64,000 bases of DNA, from NCBI GenBank assembly GCA_905178155.1, contig CAJINV010000018.1:476609-540608 (forward strand). Direction: 5' to 3'. Positions 1-11,631 of this stretch are shown here, piece by piece. The notes below the pieces were generated by a model. That model saw only the letters and a program-made list of their open reading frames with translations, made no database searches and had not been told where the DNA came from. Both the position numbers and the translations under genes were made by a program. The stretch's first letter is position 1. Each line of letters opens with the position of its first letter. The stretch is from Amoebophrya sp. A120. Its lineage: Eukaryota; Sar; Dinophyceae; Syndiniales; Amoebophryaceae.

Positions 1-454
1 GGTTTTGCTCCGTGTGCCAGTGCGGCGGAAGCGGAGGCTCTGGCCGCGGCTCTGCTCCGTGTCCCAGTCAGAGAGCCCGCGAGCCGTTTTGCCCACTAAA
101 TCGCAGCTATTTTCTGCGGGATTTCTCCGACGCCCGCCGGGAGGGCGACGGGGTTTCTCCTCGGGCCTGGGAGGGGGCCGGCCCCGCAGGTCCCCGCGTG
201 ATTCAGCCGCGCCCGGGGGGCCGGATTTTTTCCGTGTCCCGCCATCGGCCCCTTGTGATTTTCCAATGGGAAGGCGGGGGGGATTTAAAATTTAAAAATT
301 AGGGCTGTTTTGTAGTGTTTCTAGATTTCGCATCCCGCTTGTGTTTCTTTTGCCATTTTTGCGATTGGTGGCAAAGAAGGTCTCGGACTTGGGTTGGGGC
401 TCGTCTTTCGCGGTGGGTTTCGGGCTTTCATATTTATCCGGTTTGGCTTTCGCG
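1..454. other. GC-rich non-coding left edge
   Basis: Roughly the first 250 bases are very GC-rich and low in complexity; composition then becomes more balanced. Several frames are open but none shows protein-like composition or a recognisable domain. No RNA gene or promoter is seen. Confidence 0.4.
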
Positions 455-1204
455 ACCTATTTGCCCGACTTTACCCGACTCAAAACCTACCCTGGGCCCG
501 ACTTTTACCCGGCTCCCCACCCGACTCAACAGGTCGGGCTCGTTTTTTTCCCCGACCTGTCTCGGTCGTTTGGGGAGTCGGGTGGAGTCGGTTCCTGGGT
601 CCGGTCGGTTCCTGGGTAGGCTGTGCCCCCCTACCTGTTAAATCCAGTATCTCGCCCTGTTACCTACCCTGGAACCTACCCTGGGCCCGGGGTAGGAAAC
701 TCAGACTTGGGCAGTTGCTGCAGTTTCAATAGGTAATAGCTTGCATTATAGTGGATCACGCAAAGTATGCATGACAGACTTGGCCTCTTCCAGACCCACA
801 GACACACATCGGCAAAGGATATCGCATCGGCTGGAGTCGGGTAGAGTCGGGTAAGGTCGCTTTGCCTCTCCCGGGCTATGTGCCCGACTTTACCCGACTC
901 AAAACCTACCCTGGACCCGACTTTTGCCCGACTCTTCACCCGACTCCACAGCTCGTGTTTGTTTCTTTACCCGAGCTGTATCGGTCGGCTGAGGAGTCGG
1001 GTTGAGTCGGTTCCTGGGTCGGTTCCTGGGTAGGCTGTACCCCCCCCCGTGTTAAATCCACTGTCCCCTCGTGTTACCTACCCCAAAACCTACCCTGGAA
1101 CCTACCCTGGAACCAGGGTAGGAATGCCATTTTTGGCTAGTTGCTGCAGTTTCAATAGTAATCGCTCATTCATCTTCCAGACCCAGACATTTTTACATTT
1201 GGTA
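455..1204. repeat. Two diverged copies of a ~425-bp ACCCGAC/GTCGGGT-rich repeat
   Basis: The block at about 455-800 recurs at about 880-1204. Both contain runs of ACCCGAC and its complement GTCGGGT, a CCTACCCTGG motif, the segment GTTGCTGCAGTTTCAATAG (near 715 and 1140) and, at the right end, a CTTCCAGACCCA motif resembling the end of introner family A (near 795 and 1172). The alternating orientation of the 7-mers would allow extensive folding. No ORF looks coding. Confidence 0.6.
1165..1204 (-). mobile_element. Introner family A remnant (one end only)
   Basis: The right-hand family A TIR (TTCCAGACCCAGACATTTTT followed by ACATTTGGTA) is present, but no matching left TIR is seen nearby. It abuts a fragment resembling exon 2 of the gene at 1979-5092. 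Confidence 0.55.
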
Positions 1205-1240
1205 CACAGGTCCTCGAGAAAAGACAGGATAACGCGTGCT
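1205..1240 (-). pseudogene. Short scrap of the duplicated-domain secreted-protein gene
   Basis: About 34 bases here nearly match 2548-2581 inside exon 2 of the gene at 1979-5092 (one mismatch, same strand). Similarity stops at both sides. In this copy the match is bounded directly by a family A introner end, whereas the full gene has its introner elsewhere. The likely reading is the debris of a paralogue. Bases 1241-1978 hold nothing I can assign. Confidence 0.4.
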
Positions 1241-1978
1241 TTATGTTTTTTCTTCCTTCAAAGGATCTTGACAATTTTGGAAGATAGATTGCATCCATAT
1301 GTAGTAGGACATTTCATCTACTTCAGAACACGATCCGTGAGGAACATTTTGATAAACAGATCGACATCGAGTTGTTCCTTAGCTTTGAGATCCGATCCGC
1401 ACGATCATCAAAATTCTCTCCTATGCACGTTGATCAGGTTCAGGGCCCGCCCTTTGAAGATCCACTTTTAGGCTTGAAAATTCATTCCTGTTCCTGAGGA
1501 TCGAACGCAGAACCTATGTGAAGAACACACGACCTTCAGCTGCCTCGAAGTAGCCACATCACTACGTGCATCACGCAGCGCCTTCTTGATCTTGCCGTGA
1601 AGATCATGTATAATGAGTGCGGCGTTGTTTCTGAAGACTTTATCAAGCAACCTTCTAACGCAACTATAATTTATTTCGGGTTTTAATTGGGTAGTACCGG
1701 TACAACTACTTCGAAACTGAATAGAAGCCACTCACTAGTCGTAATCTCACTCACTTCCTCAAGAAATTCTACATGAACTCAGTTCGTTCTTCGTAGTATA
1801 AACTTCTCACCATCATGCTTCTTACCACTCATTAGATCTTCGATGAAGCGACCCTAGTTGAGGTGAATAGAAAGACAAAGAGAAAAAATAACCTTTAGAT
1901 TGATGATATTACACAACAGCACCTCGCAAGGACGAGCGTTTCATTACTTCGAGTTTCTTGCCTTGTTCCCGTTCAAAT

Positions 1979-4900
1979 TTAGAAAATCCGGAGCGCCGTG
2001 CGAACGGTGTTCCATAAGTGGCGCACACGAGCCCCATGGGACGATGAGGATGAGCTCCACTTTTTGTTACTTGAGCAAGATGCGTTTGTTTGTGTGCTGC
2101 TGCTGCTGTCCGTGACGTGGCAAGAACGCTCTACTGCCGGTTCTTCGTCTCCCTGGTCGCGGTGCTGAGATACTCCTCGCGCTTGATCATGTTCTCCGGC
2201 ATTGTTATTTTCGCAGCTGCCCACCTGAAGAGCAGAGTGGTCTTCGGCAACGGCTGGTGTTTTCATCTCTCCCTGCAGTAGTTGTCCCTCGGCCTCGTGC
2301 TGGTCCTGCGCGGCTTTCGCGTAAGGGGCCACTCGCCAGTTCGGCTCTTCGTCGGGGCCGCGAGGAATATTGAGTGCTTCTTTTTTTCGCTCGTCGTTCT
2401 TGTCGTCGTACGAGCCTTCGGCAGCAGTAGTTGTGCCAGCGAGCAGTAGCTTCTCAACCCTTGCGAACTCGATTTCTTCGACCCAATCCCCGTTTTCATA
2501 CTCCGGCATTTCCCACTCGATCGCATCGGAGATTTGCCTCCTGCGCCACAGGTCCTCGAGAAAAGACAGAATAACGCGGACGGCCTGCTGGTTGGGTGCC
2601 GGCTTCCAAAACGCGTCGCTTTCCGGGTGGTCCAAGGCCGTGTAAAAGTGTCCGCCGGGTTTTAAACAGTATCAAATGTAAATATGTCTGGGTCTGGAAG
2701 AATGCGCGATTCGTCATGCAGCTTTTCCATGACCCATGAGGTCTGGAATGCAGGGCGTAGCATGCCAGATTCTGTGTGATCTCTCTCATGCCTATCCTGC
2801 ATGAGAAACTCCCTCCCGACTTGGTCAAAACTGGACGACGTTATTTGGTAATCATGCAACACAGATTTTTGCATGCTTCAGATTTAGCATGACAGGTTGC
2901 ATTCTTCCAGACCCAGACACTTTTACATTTGATAGACAGGCGTCGAAAACCGTTTTCAAAACAGATGGCGTCAGCCCTTCGTACTCGCGCAGTTCATTCT
3001 TGCGAGGTCGTGGGGAACGACTCCTGCTTTGATGGTGTAGTAGCTCCCCTGGTGCTTCGGTGGCAGTTGCAGTTGTGTTCGACGTAAAATCTGCAGCAGG
3101 AGGTGCGTCGTAATCCTTGGTGCAAAACTCGTCGACAATGGCGTCGTAATATCCACCGACCTGGAATGATTCTTGCTCTTCGGAGGCGTCCATTTGCGGC
3201 ACATGATAAAGATAATCATTTTTCGTCTCATCTACCGCACGACCGTGATCAACAAAATTTGTTGTCCAGCACTTCGTGCTTCGAATCACTTCTGCCACCG
3301 TGGCCGGATGCAGCTCGGCACGGACGATCTGGTTACCCCTTGCGAACTTCTGGACGGATTCCTTCGTGGTGTCCGAGAGCGACTTGTCGTGATACAGATC
3401 CTCCATCTCATCGACCAGGAAGGTGGGCGAGTAATGTTGAAAGTCATGCAGGAGCTCTGCTGGTGCGTGATAATGATATTGCACTTGTTCGGATGGTGCA
3501 ACTGAATCTAAATCCCTCATCTCGGCTTCTGTCGTCTTGGAAACATTTTTAGAGTCCTCCGCCGCCGGCGCGACGAGAAAGGGCTGCATCAGACTTTTGT
3601 ACTTTTCCCGTGCCATACTTTCCGCGTCGGCGCACAACACGAGGACTTTTTTCGCCGGTTTTCTTGATGTCGACGTGTTAAATGTAATCATGCTTTCATC
3701 TTCAGGTCTTGTAACATGAAGTAGATCTTCACGATGTGGCCGCTCATCGCCTACTTTAAAAATATCCGGAACAACTACCGGCACCGGGTCGTCCACACCG
3801 CGACCGGCTGTATCGGTGGACGATTTTTGTTCTGGCATCAAGGACTTCATGTGTACTCCTTCATTCTCTTTTAAGTCGGTGGTGGTCCTCGCAACCCCCT
3901 CCTGTAGTTCATCGTCCCTTGCAAGAATTTCTGGTAGCACAGGCGCTTTTTCTCCAGTTTCGTTCACCTCATCCCCCAGCGGGAGAGCGGCTCGCTTCCA
4001 ATTCGGCTTTTCGTCGGAACCGCGGGGTGCGGGAGCAGGTGAAGGTAGTGCCACCAGTACGCGTGGTTCCTGCGCAGCACGACGATCAACGGTTGGATCA
4101 TCATTCTCCGCAGTATTGATATCACTTTGAGCAAGTGGATCACGACGTTTAAAAATACCAGCTTGTTTCCTCACTCGTCCGAATTCGAAGACCTCCGGCA
4201 GCGTCCACTGCTGCCACTCGATGGTGTCCGAGATTTTCCCTTCGCGCCACAGATTTTCCAGAAAGAACAACGCCGCTTTGCTCGCGGTGAAAGCGGGATC
4301 TGGATTACGAAAGGCTTCCGACTCCGGATCGTCGGTGCTGGTGTACCAGAAACCGCCCGGCTTCAGACAAGAATCGAAAATCTGTTTCAGCACGAAGGGG
4401 GTCACGCTGTTGGATGCGGGTTTTTTGTAGACCTTCAAAGAAGTCCACGTCGTGGTCGTGCTGCGAGTGGCCGACCTGTAGTTGTTCTCGCTTTGCATCT
4501 GGTGTTGGTCCTCGCCTTCAGTTGTGCCTTCATGATCTGAAGAAACTTTATTTTCGTTGTTGCTACCGCCACGACCATAAGGCCCAGCTACATCTTCCAC
4601 GACATCGAAGTCCAGGCTACAAAACTCGTCCACCACGGCGTCAAAGCCGTTTTTCCCTGCGCTCCAACAGTCGCTGGCATTGACCACTGTCTGTATCGTT
4701 TCGGGGTCTAGCTGTGCCTGGACAATGTTTTCGGCCGTCTGCTGGTTGAGCGAAAGCTGCTGGCCCTCACCGACAAGAAATGTGGGGGAATATTGTTGTA
4801 TCTGCGACGAGGTGGTCGTTGTACTTCTTCGGCCGATGATGTTTTTGTGAAAGGCATTGATCAACATGGCATACTTATCCCGCTGTATGCTCTCCTCGCT

Positions 4901-5092
4901 CGCACAGAGGACCAACACTTTGGTCGGTTCAATTTTCGCAGCTTTTGAGACCGGCGTAATTGCCCACGCCCCCTTGGGTATTGGAATAAGGCCGCAGAAA
5001 AGTGCGAAAATCACCGGAAGAACGAGGCTATTTTTTGCCATTTTGTCCATTTTTAGGCGTTTTTTTTGCAAGGGAGTGCACAAGGCTTTCAA
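1979..5092 (-). CDS. Secreted protein with a tandemly duplicated domain, two exons
   Basis: Function not recognised. Exon 1 is about 5092-2935 and exon 2 is 2669-1979, separated by an introner at 2670-2934; removing it plus 5 nt joins ...FDAC to LKPGG in frame, giving about 947 residues. Three in-frame ATGs exist (5092, 5050, 5041); the latter two place a hydrophobic signal peptide (VLPVIFALFCGLIPI, ending GAWA) at the N-terminus, so export is likely. The protein contains two copies of a ~350-residue unit. Each starts with KVLVLCA, then has a YSPTFLV motif, a (D/Y)AIVDEFC motif, an FD(S/A)CLKPGG motif and an FLE(N/D)LWR motif followed by SD(T/A)IEW. Conserved cysteines recur in both units, suggesting structural pairs. 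Acidic, Ser/Thr-rich linkers separate units. Exon 2 ends in a poly-Ser low-complexity tail. Confidence 0.75.
2670..2934 (-). mobile_element. Introner A1 (intron in duplicated-domain gene)
   Basis: Family A TIRs (TATCAAATGCAAAAATGTCT type) at both ends; flanks AACAG/GACAG are a 4/5 match TSD. Internal boxes of the TTTGTCATGC type occur. Removal plus 5 nt restores the frame and the CLKPGG motif seen in the other domain copy. Confidence 0.9.
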
Positions 5093-6030
5093 ATGGTTCT
5101 GTCTGTAGTCAAAAAATCATACAACTCGATGGCGCAACTAATTCAGTACTCTTAAACCTAATTGGTAGAGCAGTTACTCGTACTTACTTTGCGTTTACTG
5201 GTGCTTAATACTGCTCTGCATTCGCGTAAATGAAAAATCAGTTCTAGGTGATCTTCTTGCCACACATGATGAACTCCTGCTGTCGGATCTTCGTGCACGA
5301 AGATCAGACTGACACTCTGTGACGCAATTATTTTTTGTTTCATCTAGATTCGATCCGCTTCTTTTTCGACTCAACAACCTCTCACGATCACCATGCTGTG
5401 TGTGAGAAAGTACTCTCTGGCGGAGGAGGATTTCATCTCCCTGAACGACCACGACCTGCATTTCTTGCATAATTTGATCAACCAATGGTCATCCGTGCGG
5501 ATCCGGTTCTGGATCCCTTTTCCTCGACCAAACACTACCACATCTCCTCGGAGGCGGAGCCGGTTGAGCGTGAGCAGGTACAACCGCCTCGAAGGTGTCC
5601 TAGCTGTAGGAACAAGGAGCACACAAGAACCTAGTATGTTGGTCGACATTTTTCTTATATGCCTACTGGAAGTTCAAGTTGTAGCCGAGTAGACCAGTTT
5701 TTCAACATGCCTGGAACACAACGCGACGAGTTGTGAACTCTGATACAACTTCTCACCAACTCCTTGCCCCGAGGATCTTCAGATAATTATAATAATAGTG
5801 AAACGACTTCGCCCTCCCCCTTTGCTATAATCTATAGGAGGCACTTAGAAAAATAATTCTAAACGAATGTGCTTAGAAGGTCTCGTCTAGACGCTTCGCG
5901 TAACAGATTGAACGCGTTCCCGTTATCTGTACCCCGTACCGTCGTGCAAAATGTTACGCTGCACGCTCTGGCGAGCAGCAGAGCAAAGCCACGCATCAAC
6001 TTCAGTGTGATTTTGCTAGAGAAAGCGTCG
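5093..6030. other. Gene-free spacer
   Basis: Nothing recognisable. Open frames are short and overlap on both strands. It includes the 5' flank of the minus-strand gene ending at 5092; no promoter motif could be identified. Confidence 0.4.
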
Positions 6031-9000
6031 ACAAGCCCGATTGCCCCCGTTTTCCCGCCCGAAAACAGGGATCAACTCCTCGGCCATCACTTTCCGGCAT
6101 GGCAAAAATGATGGCCAAGAGCTCCCTGGCCATCCCCTTGCCTTCGCTCGGGCAAAAGTTTTCCAAGGGGGGCATGCCCAGTCTGTCAGGCAAAAGCGGC
6201 GGCCGCGAGCTCCGGGGCCAAAAGCATCACTTACCGGCCGGGCAAAATTGATGGCCAAAAGCCCCTCCTGGGCCATCACTTTCCGGTCGGGCAGAGTGAT
6301 CCCTGGCCGTCCCTTTCCGGCCGGCAAAAGTGATGGCCAAAAATTCCACGGCCAACCACCAACTTTCGCTCGGGCAAAAGTGATGGCCAAGAAGAGCTCC
6401 CTGGCCATCGCTTTTGGCCATCACTTCCCGGCCGGGCAAAAGAAAGTGATGGCAGAGAGGCCCTTGGCCATCACTTCCCGGGCGGGCAAAAGCGACGGCA
6501 CGGCCAGGACCTCCTTGGCCATGCATGTGTCGGTCGCTTTTCGCTCGGGCAAAAGTGTTAGTTTCCGGTTCGTCGGGCGAAAGTGATGGCCTGGAGCCAC
6601 TTGGCCATCACTCTGCACGGGCAAAAGTGATGGCCGATAGCTCCCCGGCCGCCACTTTTCGCTCGGACGGACAGCCGGGCAGCCAGGCAAAGTGATGGCC
6701 AGGAGCCCCTTGGATGGGTGGCCATCACTTTCGGCGGCTATCATTTTCGTTCCGATCGGGCAAAAGTGACGGGCACAAGTTCCTCGGCCATCAGCATCGC
6801 CGTCCGATCGGTTCGGGCAAGTGAAAAAGTGGCGGCCGCGACGAGCCCCTTGGCCGTCGCTTTCGGCCATCGCCTTTTGCTCGGGGGGGCAGAAGTGATG
6901 GCCGAGAGCTCCTCGGCCATCATTTTCCGGCCGGGGCGCGCAAAAGCGATGGCCAGGAGCTCCTCGGCCATCGCTTTCCGGCCGGGCGAAAGTGGTGGCC
7001 AAGAGCCCCGGGGCCATCGCTTTCGTTGGCCCGCCTGGGCAAAAGTAATGGCCGAGAACTCCCTGGCCGTCGCTTTTGGCCATCGCTTTCCGGTCGGGCA
7101 GAAGTGATGGCCAACAGCTCCTGGGCCATCACTTTTGGCCATCGGCCACCTTTCGGCCGGGCAAAATTGCTGGCCTAGAGCCCCCGGGCCACGCCATCGC
7201 TTTAAGTAAGTTTTGGATGGCCGTCAGTCACTTTCCGGTCGGGCGAAACAAAGTGACGCCCAGCGGCTCCCTGCCTGGTCATCACTTTTGGCCACCCATC
7301 GCTTTCCGGACGGGGGGGGGGCAAAAGGGTCAGTGGCCAAGAACTCCGTGGTCGCCCATCAGTTTTTGCAATTGCTTTCCGATCGGGCAAACGTGATGGC
7401 CAGACGCCCCCTTCGGGCCATCACTTTTGGCCATCACTTTCCGGCCGGGCGAAGGTGATGGCCCAGAACTCTCTGGCCATCTCTTTTTGCCATCGCTTTC
7501 CGGTCGGGCATGCAAAAGGGACGCATGGCCAAGTGCCCCCTGGCCATGCGTCACTTTTGGCCACCACTTTCCGGTCGGGGGGGCGAAAATGATGGCCGCA
7601 AGCTCCTCCGTGGCCATCGCTTTCCGGTCAGGCAACGATGGCACGGGGCTCTCTGACTGCCCATCGTTTCCTGGCCGGGCAAAAGAGATGGCCAAGAGCT
7701 CGTCGGCCACGCACCACTTTCCGCTGGCTCGGACATAAGTCATGGCCGAGAGCCCCTTGGCCATGGCTTTCCGGTCGGGCAAAAATGATGGCTAAGAACT
7801 CCCGCCTGGCCATCAATTTTGACCATCACTTTCCGGCCCGCCGGGCAAAAGTGATGGCCAAGGGCAGGAGCTCCTGGGCCATCATTTTCCGGTCGGGCCC
7901 TTGGTCACTGACTACTTTGACTGTCCGGCCGGGCAAAAATGATGGGCAAGAGCTCCTCTGGTGCCATCATTTTCCGGCCGGGTAAAGTGGTGGCCAGGGA
8001 CTCCTGAGCCTTCACTTCCCGGCCGGGCAGGAGTGATGGCCGAGAGCTCCATGGCCATCGCCTTCCGTTCGGGCAAAAGACCTCGCCAAGAGCCCGCTGG
8101 CCATCGCTTTCCGGTCGGGCTGAAATAATGGCCAAGAGCTCCCTGGCTATCACTTTGGGCGGGCAAATTGCGAAAACCGATTCCAAGTCCGGATCCCCAT
8201 GCTGTTGTCGGGATGCTGTCACGAAAGCGCTCGCGACAGCATCCGGACGACAACAGGGGGGCTCGGACCTGAAAGCGGTTTGCACAACTTGCAGCCCAAG
8301 CGTGGAAACCATCTCCAGCCCCGAGCCCCCCTGTTGTCGTCAGGATACTGTCGCGAAGCCCTTCGCGACAGTATCCCGACGACAACAGGCGGACTCGGAC
8401 GTGGCAGCGGTTTTCACAACTTGCCGCCCAAGTCAGTGCGAGCACCACTCTCACCCCCGAGCCCCCCTGTTGTCGCCAGGATAGATACTGTCGCGAAGGG
8501 CTTCGCGGCAGTATCCTGACGACAGCAGGGGGACCCGGATTGGAAAAATGGGAAAGCCATTTTTTCGAGTCCGAATCTTCCTGCCGTCGTCAGGATACTG
8601 ACCGTCGCGAAGCGTATCCTGGCGACAACATGGGGCCACGAGCTTGGCGCTGGTTTTTTTCGATGAAAGAAACCCTTGGCAAGCGCTGGCAAAAGTGATG
8701 GCGAAGAGCTCCCTGGGCATCGCCTTTCGGCCGGGCGCAAGTGCTGGCCAAGAGCTCCCTGGCCGTCAAAGTGGCCATCGCTTCGCGGCCGGGCAAAGGT
8801 GATGGCCAAGAGCTCCGCGGCCATCGCTTTTCGTCCGAGCAAGAGCGATTTTGGCCATCGCTTTCCGGTCGCTGGCTCCCTCGGGCAAGAGTGATGGCGA
8901 AGAACTCCGCGGCCATCAATTTTTGCAATCGCTTTCCGGTCGGGAAAAAGTGATGGCCAGAAGCTCCCTGGCCATCACTTTTCGGCCGGGCAAAGAAAAA

Positions 9001-9400
9001 CGATGGCGACAGCTCCTTGGCCATCACTTTTGCCAACCACTTTCCGGACGGGCAAAAGTTGTGGCCAAGGGCCCCTGCCTTGTCTATTGCTTTTGCCCAG
9101 CGCTTTCTTGTCCGTCGGGCAAAAGTGATGGCCAAGAGCTCCCAGGCCCTCACTTTCGGCCATCAGTCACTCACTTTCTTCCCGCGCGGGCAAAAGTGTT
9201 GGCCAAGAGCTCCGCGGCCACCACTTTCTGGTCGCGCAAAAGTGTTGGCCAAGTGCTCCATGGCCATCACTTTTGCCCATCACTTTCCGGTCGGGCAACC
9301 GGGCAAGAGTGATGGCCAAGAGCTTCCAGGCAGGCACTTTTTGCCACCTCTTTCGTTCCGGCCGGGCACGCTTTTCCTATTCGGCTTCAATCACTTTTCT
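6030..9400. repeat. Hairpin satellite: several dozen ~68-bp imperfect units
   Basis: The unit reads approximately AAAAGTGATGGCCAAGAGCT, then a few variable bases, GGCCATCACTTT, then CCGGTCGGGC. Because GTGATGGCC and GGCCATCAC are complementary, each unit can form a hairpin. Units vary in length and sequence. The array is interrupted by a different hairpin repeat at 8199-8636. Long overlapping open frames run through it on both strands, but they only translate the repeat and are not genes. Confidence 0.9.
8199..8636. repeat. Four ~60-bp hairpins spaced ~120-130 bp apart
   Basis: Near-perfect palindromes centred at about 8233, 8361, 8497 and 8608. Each arm holds TGTTGTCG, GGATACTGTCGCGAAG or close variants and is mirrored by CTTCGCGACAGTATCC and CGACAACA. 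Spacers between the first three also resemble one another (GGACNTGAAAGCGGTTT, CACAACTTGC). The block sits inside the 68-bp satellite. Confidence 0.85.
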
Positions 9401-9593
9401 CGCGCACGCTTTTGCCCCTCGGCTTCTGGTGCATGGCATGGGCGGGGGGGCGCGAGGCAAAACCGCGCAAACAAGCCCCCGGAAGCGTGAGGCCCATCCC
9501 CATCCAGGGGCGGGGGTTTTCTTTACGCCGGCCGCCGAAGCCGCCCCAGAATAAGCTTCGCAACTGGCCTCCTTCGCTTTGCTTGCCGCGTGC

Positions 9594-9788
9594 GGCTAAA
9601 GGGCTGACGGCGGGCCGGCGTCCTGGACGCCGGACCGCAAAAGGCGTTAAAGCGGCGAGGCCGCTAGGGCAAGCGCAGGCGCGGCAACGCGGCTATAGGG
9701 CTGACGGCGGGCCGGCGTCCTGGACGCCGGACCGCAAAAGGCGTTAAGGCGGCGAGGCCGGTAGGGCAAGCGCAGGCGCGGCAACGAT
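9594..9788. repeat. Two tandem copies of a 97-bp GC-rich unit
   Basis: GGCTAAAGGGCTGACGGCGG starts at 9594 and its near copy starts at 9691. Each unit contains the palindrome GGCGTCCTGGACGCC; a related palindrome (GGGCGTCCTGGACGCCC) recurs alone at about 9908. A few mismatches separate the copies. Confidence 0.85.
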
Positions 9789-11540
9789 CTTCCTCGCGGC
9801 AGGCAGCGTTATGCTTTTCAACCTTCTAGCCACATCCTATTCGACTCCACGCCAGACCTTCTAAACGCATTCCCATCTTTAGAATTATCTTTAAATCTAC
9901 TAGCCCAGCGGGCGTCCTGGACGCCCGCGTCAAGAGGCTAGTAAAATTAATTTATACACTTTCGATTTTTCCATTTTCTCACGCGATTTTTCCATTTTCT
10001 CATGCGCTTCTCATCCTTACTGCCTTTTGGCGATGGTCGTGCGTCTTTTTTCACGAACATGCAGATCGCCATGCTATGACTAATGTTCAAAAAAGCTAAT
10101 CTTACACGTAGAGGCGCCGGTTTTCGTAGGGCGAGCGCAAAGTTTAGCGTGTAGCGCTGACAGCAAAAACGTAGTAGTGTCATACTTCACGCGAAAGTGT
10201 TTCATTAGAGATCGGGTTGGATGGACGTGTTGTACATTTTCGTTTTGTCATGCAAAGCTTCCCATCTACTTGTACTTCCAGAGCCCGCTTAATCATAAAC
10301 GTAAAAAAATGCAAAACCATAGAGAACGCAGCTTGTAAAGCTAAAACGTTCCCAATCTTAATACTTTTTCGTCACAACTAATTTCTTCTACTCCTTTGCC
10401 ATGCGATGTTTGTCGTGTAGTGCTTCTTTTTACAACATCTCGCTTGCTGCACAAAACTACGAGTAATCTTCGCACATGACAGGTTTTCCCAACTAGCGCC
10501 TCCGTGACATCGACGTCTTCGTGTCGCCGTCTTTCTTTGTTGGACATGATCATACATATTCCAGGTACTCGTCGTCCGAGTAAGTAGTCTAATAGAAACG
10601 AAACGATCAAAGAGTCGCGATCTTCATCTTTCTCAAAATATTTTTCCAGCAGGCCGAGCTCTAATCATGTAGGGCTGTAGTCAGATGCGTCGTTTACTTT
10701 TTCCAGCGTGATTCGCAGCAGCCGGGTTTTTATTGAAGTAGCGCTAGACAAAAAAGGTGCGTAAGCGAATGCATATATTCAAACATACAAATAAACTCTA
10801 AGAAAGTGGATCCAAATAAAAACTCGTGGTCAAACAATTGACAAAGTCTCTGGAGATGGAGTTGAAGGTGTTGCGTGCGAGGGCGCGCATCTGCCCCGGC
10901 CGCAACGCAGTCTCTAAACTGAGGCCGCGCACTCGCAGCCCCAGGCCCAGCATCGGCCATGCAATGAGCTGAAGTGTTCGCCGCGTTTTGTTCAAAATTT
11001 CTTCCCTTTTTCAGCAGGCAACAGAACCGAAGGCAAGCCTGGGTGACTTTACCTACCTGAAGAGCTGCAAGCAAACTGAAAGAGTTCTTCAGCTTTTTTT
11101 GTTGCGTTTACACCTACCAAACCTACCAACAAAAAATTTTTAAAAAAGTGAAGACCAACATTGGACCAACTTTACGTAAAATAGCAGCGAGTAAAACTGT
11201 ACCTTACCTTCTTTTCAAAAATGAATAACAAGGCGTCCTAGGAGCAACATGCTACAGAACAAATCTTTGTGCTGGGTGTGTGGTGTGTACTTACTGAAAA
11301 GCTAGTGCCTTTTCTCTTTCTTAGCAAAAAAATTTCTTTCGAGGCGGCAGCGGACTCGATTCCAAGAATGGAGTAAAGTCGTTTTTTGTCCAGACGACTA
11401 GATTCCAATCTACTTTTTTTTCGGTAGCGCCTAGTATAAATGCTTCTCTTGAAGATGCCAAAACTTAAGACAAATACTTCCCTGCTTCCAATAAACCTTT
11501 CAGAACTACTATTAGACTACGTTGGGCACTTACTTTGTTT
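9789..11540. other. Spacer with one small direct repeat and one weak ORF
   Basis: GATTTTTCCATTTTCTCA occurs twice in tandem around 9963-10007. A minus-strand open frame at 10798-10995 (65 codons) has a mixed amino-acid composition and might be a gene remnant or isolated exon, but has no recognisable domain or introner next to it. Nothing else is seen. Confidence 0.35.
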
Positions 11541-11631
11541 TCACATAACTATACACCCAGACGCATCTTCTCTGTATTCGCTAAAATCTCTGTAAAACAT
11601 GTCAGGTACAGGTTCAGAGTCAGATCCAGAG

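Noticed and set aside
1125-1145. GCCATTTTTGGCT resembling part of a dinoflagellate spliced leader
   Set aside because: Only a short palindromic core matches; the rest of the leader, a donor site and an Sm site are missing.
6041-9490. Many 100-220-codon open frames on both strands
   Set aside because: They are translations of the hairpin satellite; peptides repeat with the DNA unit and occur in several frames at once.
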